This document shows positions 34,591 to 43,005 of a stretch of DNA of 54,412 nucleotides, piece by piece (within the stretch, counting starts at the first letter, position 1; every line of letters starts with the position of its first letter). Both the position numbers and the translations under genes were made by a program. The stretch is taken from contig CANGGG010000012.1 of the NCBI GenBank assembly GCA_947453415.1, positions 1 through 54,412 on the forward strand, read 5' to 3'. The notes beneath the pieces are model-generated. The model did not search any database, was not told the DNA's origin, and saw only the letters and a program-made list of their open reading frames with translations. The DNA is from Bacteroidota bacterium. Its GTDB lineage: Bacteria; Bacteroidota; Bacteroidia; UKL13-3.

Positions 34591-34622
34591 AAATCAACAA
34601 ATCTCTAAATCAACAAATCTCT
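34591..34622. repeat. Two tandem 16-bp repeats
   Basis: aaatcaacaaatctct occurs twice in direct succession (34591-34606 and 34607-34622) in the spacer before pntAB, with a partial third copy (aaatcaataaat). It is consistent with slippage at the edge of the inserted four-helix-bundle gene. Confidence 0.8.
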
Positions 34623-34648
34623 AAATCAATAAATAATAAATAATAAAT

Positions 34649-34942
34649 ATGCTAGAATTTATCACACAACACATAGAAATGTGCTACCTCATTATCCTTA
34701 TGATATTTGTAGGTATTGAATTAATTGGCCATGTGCCATCAGTTTTACATACTCCATTAATGAGTGGCGCTAATGCTATTCATGGTGTAGTAATTATTGG
34801 TTCTATCATCGTAATGGGACAAGCAGAACACACCCTTTCATTAATATTAGGTTTTTTAGCAGTAGTGCTTGGAACCCTGAATGTAGTTGGTGGTTTTGTG
34901 GTTACTGATAGAATGCTGGAAATGTTTAAAAAGAAGAAATAG
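34649..34942 (+). CDS. pntAB: NAD(P) transhydrogenase subunit alpha part 2 (PntAB)
   Basis: This small membrane subunit supplies the first transmembrane helices of domain II in the proton channel. In its 97 residues I see three hydrophobic helices and the conserved VPSVLHTPLMSGANAIHGVV segment, with GTLNVVGGFVVTDRMLEMFKKK at the end. It is standard for the split transhydrogenase. It is flanked on both sides by four-helix-bundle genes. Confidence 0.93.
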   Translation: MLEFITQHIEMCYLIILMIFVGIELIGHVPSVLHTPLMSGANAIHGVVIIGSIIVMGQAEHTLSLILGFLAVVLGTLNVVGGFVVTDRMLEMFKKKK

Positions 34943-35001
34943 TTGCTTTAAATTCGAATAATTAAATTCGAAATTCGAAAATAATTATTTAAATAAAGCA
35001 A

Positions 35002-35367
35002 ATGGAAGAAGTAATAAATAAAACTTATGATTTAGAAGAAAGAACTTTTCAATTTGCTTTGAAAGTAAGGTCATTTATTAAACGACTTCCTAGAATTATA
35101 AATAATATAGAAGATTGAAAGCAATTAGTTCGTTCATCAGGTTCTGTCGGAGCAAATTATATAGAAGCCAATGACAGTTTAGGTGAAAAGGATAAACTAA
35201 TGAAAGTTAGAATTTGCAGAAAAGAAGCTAAAGAAAGTAAATTTTGGTTACGATTAGTTGATACCGAAAATAATGAAATATTAGAAACTGAAAGAAAAAA
35301 ATTAATACAAGAATCACATGAATTGATGCTGATTTTTGGTTCTATTTTAAAGAATTTAACAAAATAA
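35002..35367 (+). pseudogene. Second four-helix bundle (S23-type) gene with a premature TGA
   Basis: Reading from ATG 35002 gives MEEVINKTYDLEERTFQFAL and so on, then a TGA at 35116-35118 (codon 39). After that the same frame continues with KQLVRSSGSVGANYIEA and KVRICRKEAKESKFWLRL to a TAA at 35365-35367. Both halves match the S23-type family, and the paralogue at 34215 has Gly at the position of the stop, so a single GGA-to-TGA change explains it. Without recoding the product is lost. A sequencing error is the main alternative. Spacers on both sides are rich in ttcgaa/aattcg words. Confidence 0.85.
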
Positions 35368-35393
35368 AAAACATACAAAACAAACAAATAATT

Positions 35394-35469
35394 TTTTTCG
35401 AATTTCGAAATTAGTATTTAGAATTTTTTCTAAATTTCTTTCGAATTTCGAATTTTAAATTTCGAATTT
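35394..35469. repeat. Cluster of TTCGAA/AATTTCG words before pntB
   Basis: The spacer between the broken four-helix-bundle gene and pntB holds four copies of aatttcgaa-like words and an imperfect inverted arrangement (cgaatttcgaaattag and ctaaatttctttcgaat). Similar words flank the gene on its other side at 34949-34985. They resemble low-complexity intergenic repeats; no function is proven. Confidence 0.55.
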
Positions 35470-36885
35470 ATGGAAAACAACATACTACAAATAATCTACT
35501 TAATAGGCTCAGTTACATTTATACTTGGCTTAAAATTTTTAGGAAACCCCGCCACTGCGCGCAAGGGTAATTTAATGGCTGCCTTTGGAATGATCATTTC
35601 CATATTTGGTACCATATTTTTATACACCACCGAAGCGGGTGCACACTTACATAACCTCGGTTTTATATTTGGTGCATTATTAGTTGGAACTGTGGTGGGT
35701 TGGTTAATAGCCAAAAAAGTTCAAATGACTGCCATGCCCGAAATGGTAAGTTTATTTAACGGAATGGGTGGCGCTTGTGCCATGTTAATTTCTGTGATTG
35801 AATTCAAACATTTAAGCGAAACTAACATGTCATTGGTGGAACCTTCTCATTTATTAATTATATTATTAGGATTAATCATTGGTTCGGTTTCATTTGCTGG
35901 AAGTATCATAGCTTGGGGTAAATTAAGCGGAAACGTAAAAGACAAATCATTAGGCATGCAACAAGTAATCAATATTGGTTTGTTGTTAGTGATTTTAGTT
36001 TTAACCACCATTATGATCATGGGTAATGGTGCTTATACCATCGAATTGTTCTATGCAGTTTTTGCTTTATCATTATTATACGGAATATTATTTGTGTTGC
36101 CAATTGGTGGTGCCGATATGCCAGTTGTAATTTCATTATTGAATTCGTTTACGGGTGTAGCGGCAGCTTGTGGCGGATTTTTATACGACAATAAAGTCAT
36201 GTTAGTAGGTGGAATTTTAGTAGGTTCGGCCGGAACATTATTAACCATTGTAATGTGTAAAGCCATGAACCGTTCTTTGTTAAATGTATTAATAGGAAAC
36301 TTTGGTGGCAATGCCAATGCTGAAGGTGCAGTTCCTTCAAACTTTGAAGGTTCAATAAAAGAAGTGACTGCCAGCGATGCAGCTATTTTAATGAAATATG
36401 CTAAAAAAGTAATCATAGTTCCTGGATATGGATTAGCAGTTGCGCAAGCACAACACATTGTTCACGATTTAGAATTATTATTAGAAGCAGAAGGCATTGA
36501 TGTAAAATATGCCATTCATCCTGTTGCCGGACGCATGCCTGGCCACATGAATGTATTGCTTGCCGAAAGTAATGTAAGTTACGATAAGTTAATAGAAATG
36601 GAAGAAGTAAATCCTGAATTTGCTACTACCGATGTAGTATTGGTAGTTGGTGCAAACGATGTGGTAAATCCTGCGGCTAAAACTGATCCCACTTCACCTA
36701 TTTACGGAATGCCAATACTTGATGTAGAAAATGCAGCCAATGTAATTGTAAACAAACGAAGCATGAAAGCGGGTTATGCAGGTATTGAAAACGAATTGTT
36801 CTACAAACCAAAAACCAGCATGTTATTTGGTGATGCCAAAAAAGCTTTGACTCAGTTAGTGAGTGAAATTAAGGCTTTGGGATAG
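35470..36885 (+). CDS. pntB: NAD(P) transhydrogenase subunit beta (PntB)
   Basis: PntB contains the remaining membrane helices and the NADP(H)-binding domain III. The first half has many hydrophobic helices (GLKFLGNPATARKGNLMAAFGM near the start). Domain III near residues 300-471 includes VIIVPGYGLAVAQAQH, HPVAGRMPGHMNVLLAE and VVLVVGANDVVNPAAKTDP, the NADP-binding signatures. The length of 471 is normal. With PntAA and PntAB it couples hydride transfer from NADH to NADP+ to proton inflow. An intrinsic terminator follows. Confidence 0.95.
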   Translation: MENNILQIIYLIGSVTFILGLKFLGNPATARKGNLMAAFGMIISIFGTIFLYTTEAGAHLHNLGFIFGALLVGTVVGWLIAKKVQMTAMPEMVSLFNGMGGACAMLISVIEFKHLSETNMSLVEPSHLLIILLGLIIGSVSFAGSIIAWGKLSGNVKDKSLGMQQVINIGLLLVILVLTTIMIMGNGAYTIELFYAVFALSLLYGILFVLPIGGADMPVVISLLNSFTGVAAACGGFLYDNKVMLVGGILVGSAGTLLTIVMCKAMNRSLLNVLIGNFGGNANAEGAVPSNFEGSIKEVTASDAAILMKYAKKVIIVPGYGLAVAQAQHIVHDLELLLEAEGIDVKYAIHPVAGRMPGHMNVLLAESNVSYDKLIEMEEVNPEFATTDVVLVVGANDVVNPAAKTDPTSPIYGMPILDVENAANVIVNKRSMKAGYAGIENELFYKPKTSMLFGDAKKALTQLVSEIKALG

Positions 36886-36910
36886 ATTTAAGTAATATAA
36901 AAATATGAAG

Positions 36911-36942
36911 AAAAAAGGTTGGCTTAGGCCAGCCTTTTTTTG
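36911..36942 (+). terminator. Intrinsic terminator after pntB
   Basis: The stem ggttggc-ttag-gccagcc is flanked by A6 and T7, about 25 bases after the pntB stop. Confidence 0.85.
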
Positions 36943-37008
36943 TTTAAAAAGAAAATTGCTTTTTAAATAAAGTACAAATTTTGAATGGATTTTTACTAAT
37001 TTCCCTCC

Positions 37009-37977
37009 ATGAAAAAATTCCTTCTATTATTGTTTTTATTCATTGCATTCATGCAATTAAATACTGCTAAAGCAGCTGAAGTAATTGTGCCACCCGATAC
37101 TGTTAAAGTAGGCGTTTATTTTATCAGTTTGCACGATATTGATTTTAGGCAAAAGGAATATACAGTTCGGTTTTGGCTGTGGTTTAGGTATAAAAACAAG
37201 GCTTTCGATTTTGCTAAGAATGTAGAAGTTCCCAATGCCAAATCAATTGAAAATACCGACAACTATACCGATACTGCAAACGGTGAAGTATTTACCCTCA
37301 TGAAAATGAAATGTGTAATGAAAGAATCGTGGGAAGTTCAAAATTATCCATTCGATAAACAGCAGTTAGAAATTCATATTGAAAATTCACAATTCGACTC
37401 CCGTAGTTTGATTTTTGTAGCCGATACTGTGGGCGAACATTTTGATCCAGCTTTAACCATTGCAGGTTGGAATATCAGTAATATCATTGAAAAAACAGGC
37501 TTGCAAACTTATGAAACTACCTTTGGTGATTTAACTTTAAAAGAAGCCAAATCGAGTTATGCATCCTTTAAAGTTGATGTGTTTATAGATAGAAATGCTT
37601 GGGGATTATTCTTTAAATTATTCTTGTGTATGTATGTTTCATTTTTTATTTCATACATGTGCTTTTATATTCATGCCGATAGCATGGAATCACGCTTTGG
37701 ACTCAGCGTAGGTTCACTGTTTGCCGCAGTTGGTAACAAATACATCATCGATTCTATTTTACCTGAATCGTCCACTTTTACCTTGGTCGATTCCTTGCAT
37801 GCTTTTACTTTTATTGCCATTTTAGGCACCATTATTTTAAGTGTTTATTCGTTAAAATTAGCCAACGAAAACCAATTAGAAAGAGCCAATAAATTAGACC
37901 ATAAAGCAGCGCGCATTATGCTAATTACTTATTTGTTTTTAAATATAATCTTCATTTTAAAAGCAATCTTTTTTTAA
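37009..37977 (+). CDS. Pentameric ligand-gated ion channel homologue
   Basis: The protein has a signal peptide (about 22 residues), an extracellular beta domain and four C-terminal transmembrane helices. The ligand-binding-type domain has VKVGVYFISLHDIDF, VRFWLWFRYKN and SWEVQNYPFDKQQLEI, the last matching the loop region WxxxxFPFDxQ that marks Cys-loop receptors. The two loop Cys are absent, as in other bacterial members such as GLIC and ELIC. Predicted helices are M1 near WGLFFKLFLCMYVSFFISY, M2 near RFGLSVGSLFAAVGNKYII, M3 near HAFTFIAILGTIILSVYSL and M4 near RIMLITYLFLNIIFILKAIF. Its length of 322 fits the family. Ligand and ion selectivity are unknown. The S8 protease gene begins 12 bases after its stop. 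Confidence 0.85.
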   Translation: MKKFLLLLFLFIAFMQLNTAKAAEVIVPPDTVKVGVYFISLHDIDFRQKEYTVRFWLWFRYKNKAFDFAKNVEVPNAKSIENTDNYTDTANGEVFTLMKMKCVMKESWEVQNYPFDKQQLEIHIENSQFDSRSLIFVADTVGEHFDPALTIAGWNISNIIEKTGLQTYETTFGDLTLKEAKSSYASFKVDVFIDRNAWGLFFKLFLCMYVSFFISYMCFYIHADSMESRFGLSVGSLFAAVGNKYIIDSILPESSTFTLVDSLHAFTFIAILGTIILSVYSLKLANENQLERANKLDHKAARIMLITYLFLNIIFILKAIFF

Positions 37978-37989
37978 AAATAAAAATCC

Positions 37990-40170
37990 ATGAATAAGCA
38001 TTTTCCTATTTTATTTATTTCTTTTTTTGTTGCGTTGCAATGTATTGCTCAGCAACAAAAATTATCGCCTATAGCACAAATTTATTTGAATAAAAATAGT
38101 GGTTTAAATAAAGCTGAATATAACATCAGCGCATTGGTTCAGGTAAATGAAAACATATCAGAAAATGACTTAAAAGCAAAAGGAATATTGGTGCAAACCA
38201 AAGCCGGAAATATTTGGAGTGTAATGATTCCAATGCATGTTTTAAACGATATTTCAAATATAAAAGGCATTGATTATTTGGAAACTTCATTGGCTGCTAA
38301 GCCACAAATGCAAGACACCGATTGGATTCAAACCAAAACTAATTTAGTGCATCAAGGCTATAATTTGCCAAAGGCATACAAAGGAAATGGAGTAATAGTT
38401 GGCATTATCGACATTGGTTTTGATTATAACCATCCAGCTTTTTACGATGAACAAGGTAATTGTAGAATTATGCGTGTTTGGGAGCAAAACAAAACAGGAA
38501 CGCCACCAATAGGTTATAATTATGGCAATGAATTAACTAATTCTACTAGCATAAAAGCAGCCATCACCGATAGAATTTCTGACTCGCACGGAACCATGGT
38601 GGCAGGTATTGCGGCTGGAACTGGAATATTAAGTAAAGGAAATGCAAACCGAGGAATGGCACCAAATGCAGAGTTGGTTTTGGTGGGTTTGTATTACGGA
38701 CAAGAAACTTTTTTAGATGATAAAAATGTTTCAGCACCTTCATTTGTAGATGCCATGAATTATATTTACAAATACGCTGAATCGGTAAATAAACCTGCGG
38801 TAATCAATATAAGTTGGGGACATCATGGTGGTCCGCACGATGGAACTTCATTGCTTGACAAAGCCATTGAAAATTTAACAGGCGCTGGAAAAATATTGGT
38901 AAATGCTGCAGGTAACGAAGGTAAAACGCAATTGCATTTGCTGCAAAAATTAGCGAACGATACATTTTATACTTATAATTATTTTAACAGAAAAATTTAT
39001 CCATACGAAAAAAATTTAACTGATTTTTGGGGCAGCCCCAACTCAGATTTTGCAGTGCAAATCAGGTTAACAGATACCTTACAAAATGTGTTGGCAGCTA
39101 GTAATTTTATCAGTTCTTCCAGCAATCAATTAACCAGTGGTGTATTGGTAAATGGAATTGATTCATTGACATTTTCGTTTGCTTGCCAAGCAAAAAACAT
39201 CAACAACAACAAACCAAATATTTTTGTAAACTATCATAATACAAACCGTGCAAAGTATTTTGTTTCCTATGCTTTTACTTCCAATAATACTGATTTACAC
39301 GCTTGGAATTGTGGCTACGAATGGTCGAAAGGTTATCCATTATTTTTGGCCAATATTCCAGGACAACCAATCAAATCAAATTATATTAGTGGTGATAATA
39401 AATTTACCATTGGTGAATCAGGTGCCAATAGCAATGCAAGTTTAGCGGTTGGGTCATATAATTCAAATGTGGCTTGGCAAAACTATTGGGGAAATGTAAA
39501 AACGGTGGATGATATTAGTCAAAAAGATACCATTACTGGCTTTTCAAGCAGAGGCCCAACTACTGATAATAGAACCAAGCCCGACATTACCGGACCTGGT
39601 TATTTTGTAGGCGGACCTGCAAGTAGTTTAACTCCATTTAACGATGCAGATATTACCGATACCTTTCAAGTAAATGGAAAACGTTTTGATTATATCATGT
39701 CGGCTGGAACTTCATTTGCTGCACCTTGTGTTACTGGAGCCATAGCGTTAATGCTGCAAGCCGACCACCAATTAACGCCAAGCAAAGTATTAACCATGCT
39801 CAAAAATTCGGCAAGAGTAGATGATAAAACAGGAGTCATTCCAAGCAGTGGAAGTAACAATTGGGGTTGGGGTAAAATAGATACTTATGAAGCTGTAAAA
39901 TTAGCTTTTGCTACCGCAATCAATGAACATGATAATGTTGGAAATAAAACCATTATTTATCCAAATCCTTTTACAAATAGCATTCAATTTTTAAACAATC
40001 AAGAACCCTTGTGGGTGGAGATTTATAGTGTGTCTGGGCAATTACTTTTCGGTAAAAACATATTGCCGAACGAAAGTATATTATTATCACATTTAGCTAC
40101 TGGAATTTATTTGCTAAAAGCAAGCAACGAACAAGGAGGAATTCAAATGAATAAATTGGTAAAGTATTAA
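37990..40170 (+). CDS. Subtilisin-like (S8) serine protease with T9SS sorting domain
   Basis: It is a secreted protease. The signal peptide ends near QCIAQ. The catalytic triad is Asp141 (GIIDIGFDYNHPAF), His200 (DSHGTMVAGIAAG) and Ser575 (AGTSFAAPCVTG). The Asn of the oxyanion hole is in NAAGNEG. A beta insert of about 200 residues separates that site from the Ser, as in many Bacteroidota subtilases. The C-terminal 75 residues (IYPNPFTNSIQF...LATGIYLLKAS) are a T9SS sorting domain, so SprA is the exporter. Only 12 bases separate it from the channel gene upstream, so the two are probably one transcript. A terminator hairpin follows. Confidence 0.9.
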   Translation: MNKHFPILFISFFVALQCIAQQQKLSPIAQIYLNKNSGLNKAEYNISALVQVNENISENDLKAKGILVQTKAGNIWSVMIPMHVLNDISNIKGIDYLETSLAAKPQMQDTDWIQTKTNLVHQGYNLPKAYKGNGVIVGIIDIGFDYNHPAFYDEQGNCRIMRVWEQNKTGTPPIGYNYGNELTNSTSIKAAITDRISDSHGTMVAGIAAGTGILSKGNANRGMAPNAELVLVGLYYGQETFLDDKNVSAPSFVDAMNYIYKYAESVNKPAVINISWGHHGGPHDGTSLLDKAIENLTGAGKILVNAAGNEGKTQLHLLQKLANDTFYTYNYFNRKIYPYEKNLTDFWGSPNSDFAVQIRLTDTLQNVLAASNFISSSSNQLTSGVLVNGIDSLTFSFACQAKNINNNKPNIFVNYHNTNRAKYFVSYAFTSNNTDLHAWNCGYEWSKGYPLFLANIPGQPIKSNYISGDNKFTIGESGANSNASLAVGSYNSNVAWQNYWGNVKTVDDISQKDTITGFSSRGPTTDNRTKPDITGPGYFVGGPASSLTPFNDADITDTFQVNGKRFDYIMSAGTSFAAPCVTGAIALMLQADHQLTPSKVLTMLKNSARVDDKTGVIPSSGSNNWGWGKIDTYEAVKLAFATAINEHDNVGNKTIIYPNPFTNSIQFLNNQEPLWVEIYSVSGQLLFGKNILPNESILLSHLATGIYLLKASNEQGGIQMNKLVKY

Positions 40171-40191
40171 TTAAACAAATCCCCAACAACT

Positions 40192-40218
40192 CGTTAATTT
40201 TTAAATTAACGGGCTTTT
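40192..40218 (+). terminator. Intrinsic terminator after the S8 protease gene
   Basis: The stem CGTTAATTT-tt-AAATTAACG (40192-40211) is followed by ggc and six Ts. It separates two converging genes. Confidence 0.75.
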
Positions 40219-41121
40219 TTATTGATTGTTAGGAGTTACAATTCCATCTTTTAATTTATGTAATTTCATATTTACCAATATTTCATGTAAGGTTTCGGCT
40301 GCTAAACCATGCAATACCAAACGATATGCTGCGCTGTATGTAGTTTCTGGCACCATAGGATGTTTATTATTTACTAAGCCCAAATGTCCAGGTGTGCCTA
40401 AAATTTGAGCAGTATAAATAGCTATTGTTTCATCTAATTGTAATGAATTTGAGGCCCTCACAAAATCGTTTGAGGTTAAAAACAATTGATAAAACGGAGT
40501 AAACAATTCTATTGCAGACCTTAAATCTAAAATATTGGTCCATTTGTCAGGAAACTCAATGTGATTGAATTGATCTTCAGATATCATATCTAAATTAGGT
40601 GGTTTTTTTCCAATAATTGAAATGTTTTTTTCTTTCAATTGTTTGTTAAGTTTTATTACAAAATTGTATAAATTTAAATCATGTTTTAAAAATAAATCAT
40701 CTTTAATGTCTTCAAAATTATAAGGCTTCAGTGGGCTCGTATTAATTTCAATATTTTCAATATTTTTAGCAATAAACTCCATGATTTCTGAACCTACATG
40801 GAAATGACGAAATATAAGTAAATTGGCATCTTTACTCACAAATTTTCTTAAACCCCACGATAATATTAGGTGTAATATTTTTGATGAATTAATCAGTTTT
40901 GGAAAAAAGAATTTGAAAATATGAATAAAGAACATCAATATTTTTGAAAACACTTTGATTACTGGTAATAAATATTGAGTTGACTTTGAGTCATTATCTC
41001 GCATTAAACAAAGTTTGGTGGTATCGTTAATTGGTATACTTAAATCGAGGTACATAGCCAACCAAGGATTTGGATCTCTTTCATCGTGGTCATTAAACTT
41101 TGTATTTTCGTTGTTTTTCAT
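40219..41121 (-). CDS. Unrecognised protein, third gene of the ketosynthase operon
   Basis: It is 300 residues with no family I can name surely; it resembles sequences known only as a DUF (I think DUF6999, from memory). A polar head (PNPWLAMYLDLSIPINDTTK) is followed by a strongly hydrophobic segment (VFSKILMFFIHIFKFFFPKL, about residues 57-76), then a His-rich spot FRHFHVGSE (His106, His108, Glu112). The C-terminal half has SAAYRLVLHGLAAETLHEIL. The His/Glu pattern might bind metal. It lies 33 bases after the ketosynthase gene on the same strand, so it likely works with it on a lipid substrate. Its stop overlaps the base region of the converging terminator. Confidence 0.7.
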   Translation of the reverse strand: MKNNENTKFNDHDERDPNPWLAMYLDLSIPINDTTKLCLMRDNDSKSTQYLLPVIKVFSKILMFFIHIFKFFFPKLINSSKILHLILSWGLRKFVSKDANLLIFRHFHVGSEIMEFIAKNIENIEINTSPLKPYNFEDIKDDLFLKHDLNLYNFVIKLNKQLKEKNISIIGKKPPNLDMISEDQFNHIEFPDKWTNILDLRSAIELFTPFYQLFLTSNDFVRASNSLQLDETIAIYTAQILGTPGHLGLVNNKHPMVPETTYSAAYRLVLHGLAAETLHEILVNMKLHKLKDGIVTPNNQ

Positions 41122-41154
41122 ATTTTTTGTAACAATTTAAATCAATTTATATTA

Positions 41155-43005
41155 CTAATAATTACCAATTTCTTCCAATTGAATTTTATATAATTTTGCT
41201 GTAGTTTTTGCAGTTTTAGCAATTTTTTTAGCAATTTCTAAATTCATACTTGGGTGGTTTAAGGCTTCTTCTAGTTTATGAAAATGGTTTTCATCTGCTA
41301 CTCCATGATAAGTAAAAAATGAAACTTGGTCATCGTTCAAATGAAGTTGTTCTTTTATCATTAATCCCCAATAACTAGCTAATCTCTTTCCTATTCCTTC
41401 AATAATAAACATGGCGCCCAATAAATCAACTGGGTTTTGTTTGCTTGCTTGTTGGAACATAAAAGCTGAAAGTGCCATACTTCCAATATTTTTTTCATTG
41501 GTTTGAATGTTAGCTAATTCCTCCCCTAAGTTAACAAAATTACGTTCTAACATTTGATAATCTTTGTGTTCAGCAGCCGTATGTTTAATAAATGCAGAAC
41601 GCAATTCAAATAATTCAATATCAATATTAGATGCCGCTCTGGAAATCCATTGTGAGCCATCAATTACTTGTTGCCTTAAGTCGTGCAATAGCAATTTATA
41701 GTCAGCTAAACTTAGTTTTCCTGCATGTATTTTTGTAACGATTGGTACTTTTAAAAGTTCAGTTTCAAAGTCAATCCATATTTGAGCCAATTGTCTAATT
41801 AACCACTCCGATGTATCAGATTTATTTACAATTAGTTCGGGTGTTTCTACTTTTCTATAAGGAAAGTTTATTTCATTTTTTATATCAGGAGTTTCAACCT
41901 TAAGCTGCATAAACGAAGTAATAAATCTTCCACTTTCAGGCACCATACATAAAATGGTGTCACCTTGTTTTAATTTGCCAGCATACATTAACTCTTCTAA
42001 CATAATAAAAATTGAAGCTGAACCTGTATTTCCTTTTGTAGTTAAATTATTAAACCATTTTTCTTCGGCAATTGCCCCTCCACCTTTTTCCATTAAATCT
42101 TGAATAGGTTTTTTAAATACTTCTGAAGAGTAATGGCAGCAAAGCCAATCAATTTTATCTTTTTTGATTTTACCTTCGTCAATTAATTCAAAATAATGTG
42201 CTACCCCAGTTTGAACCACTTTGTCTAATATTCTTACATCTTGCTGTAAGTTTATTGCTCCTGCTTTTGAAGCATCTTCATAACTAGGGTAATCAAGCCA
42301 AGTTTTTTCCTGTTCATTTTTATTGTCAGTTTTTCCTGTGTACATGCACAATGGAAATTCATTGGCATGTGATTTAATTTCAATCCATTCAATTTTTAAA
42401 GAAATATTCTTTTGACTTTTTTTATTTTCCAATACAAATGCTCCCGCACCATCAGAAAGCATCCATCTTAAAAATTCAGTATCAAAAGGCAATGATTTTA
42501 CTTCTTGAGCCTCAAACCTTGATGATTTAAACATTCTACTTGCAAATTCACTACCTACACAAACAGCATTTTCTTTTTCATCACTTTTTATTTGAGCAAA
42601 TGCATTTTTTAAAGCCATTACACCGCTTGCACAAACACTTTGGAAACTAGCCAATTCGCATCTGTTAAAATCGAGTCCAGCATGAACCATACTAGCAAAG
42701 CCAGGAATTGGCAAATCGCCTTGAGTTGTACCTGAACATAATAATGAAATTTCTTTAGAACGTAATTCGCTTTTAGCAATTGCAGCTTCAATTGCTTTGA
42801 TGGCAAGTTCTGCATTTGAATGCGTGCTTTCTTGTTTTTTATTTAACGCATAATACCTGCTTTTTATACCATTTTGTTTTAAAATGCGAGCTTTTACAAT
42901 ACTATCTTTTCCATTTAATTTACCTAAATAATCTTCCATTTCATCATTTGAAATAGGATTATTGGGTAAAAAAATACCAGCACTAGTTATAAATACATCT
43001 TTCAT
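41155..43005 (-). CDS. StlD/DarB-like beta-ketosynthase fused to a heme-oxygenase-like domain
   Basis: Residues 1 to about 365 form a KAS III-type thiolase fold. The catalytic triad is intact: Cys125 in QSVCASGVMAL, His291 in CCHYSS, Asn326 in KGNTGSAS. RWMLSDGAGAFVLE and NEFPLCMYTG match what I recall of the StlD/DarB ketosynthases that join two acyl chains in dialkylresorcinol and related pathways. Residues about 400-616 are all helical, with His475, Glu479, Glu536, His567, Asp571 and His574 spaced as in heme-oxygenase-like diiron proteins (TENA/PqqC/UndA type). A two-domain length of about 600-650 fits the DarB group, from memory. A DarA-type aromatase is not seen nearby. Its ATG overlaps the stop of the upstream hydroxylase gene (ATGA). 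Confidence 0.8.
   Translation of the reverse strand: MKDVFITSAGIFLPNNPISNDEMEDYLGKLNGKDSIVKARILKQNGIKSRYYALNKKQESTHSNAELAIKAIEAAIAKSELRSKEISLLCSGTTQGDLPIPGFASMVHAGLDFNRCELASFQSVCASGVMALKNAFAQIKSDEKENAVCVGSEFASRMFKSSRFEAQEVKSLPFDTEFLRWMLSDGAGAFVLENKKSQKNISLKIEWIEIKSHANEFPLCMYTGKTDNKNEQEKTWLDYPSYEDASKAGAINLQQDVRILDKVVQTGVAHYFELIDEGKIKKDKIDWLCCHYSSEVFKKPIQDLMEKGGGAIAEEKWFNNLTTKGNTGSASIFIMLEELMYAGKLKQGDTILCMVPESGRFITSFMQLKVETPDIKNEINFPYRKVETPELIVNKSDTSEWLIRQLAQIWIDFETELLKVPIVTKIHAGKLSLADYKLLLHDLRQQVIDGSQWISRAASNIDIELFELRSAFIKHTAAEHKDYQMLERNFVNLGEELANIQTNEKNIGSMALSAFMFQQASKQNPVDLLGAMFIIEGIGKRLASYWGLMIKEQLHLNDDQVSFFTYHGVADENHFHKLEEALNHPSMNLEIAKKIAKTAKTTAKLYKIQLEEIGNY

Noticed and set aside
35116-35118. 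TGA as selenocysteine or recoded codon
   Set aside because: The family has no known Sec or Cys at this position, the paralogue has Gly, and no suitable stem-loop is evident just after it. A mutation is simpler.
36051-36458. Open frame of 135 codons on the minus strand inside pntB
   Set aside because: It is the antisense of a clear pntB reading; the composition is a mirror of membrane helices.
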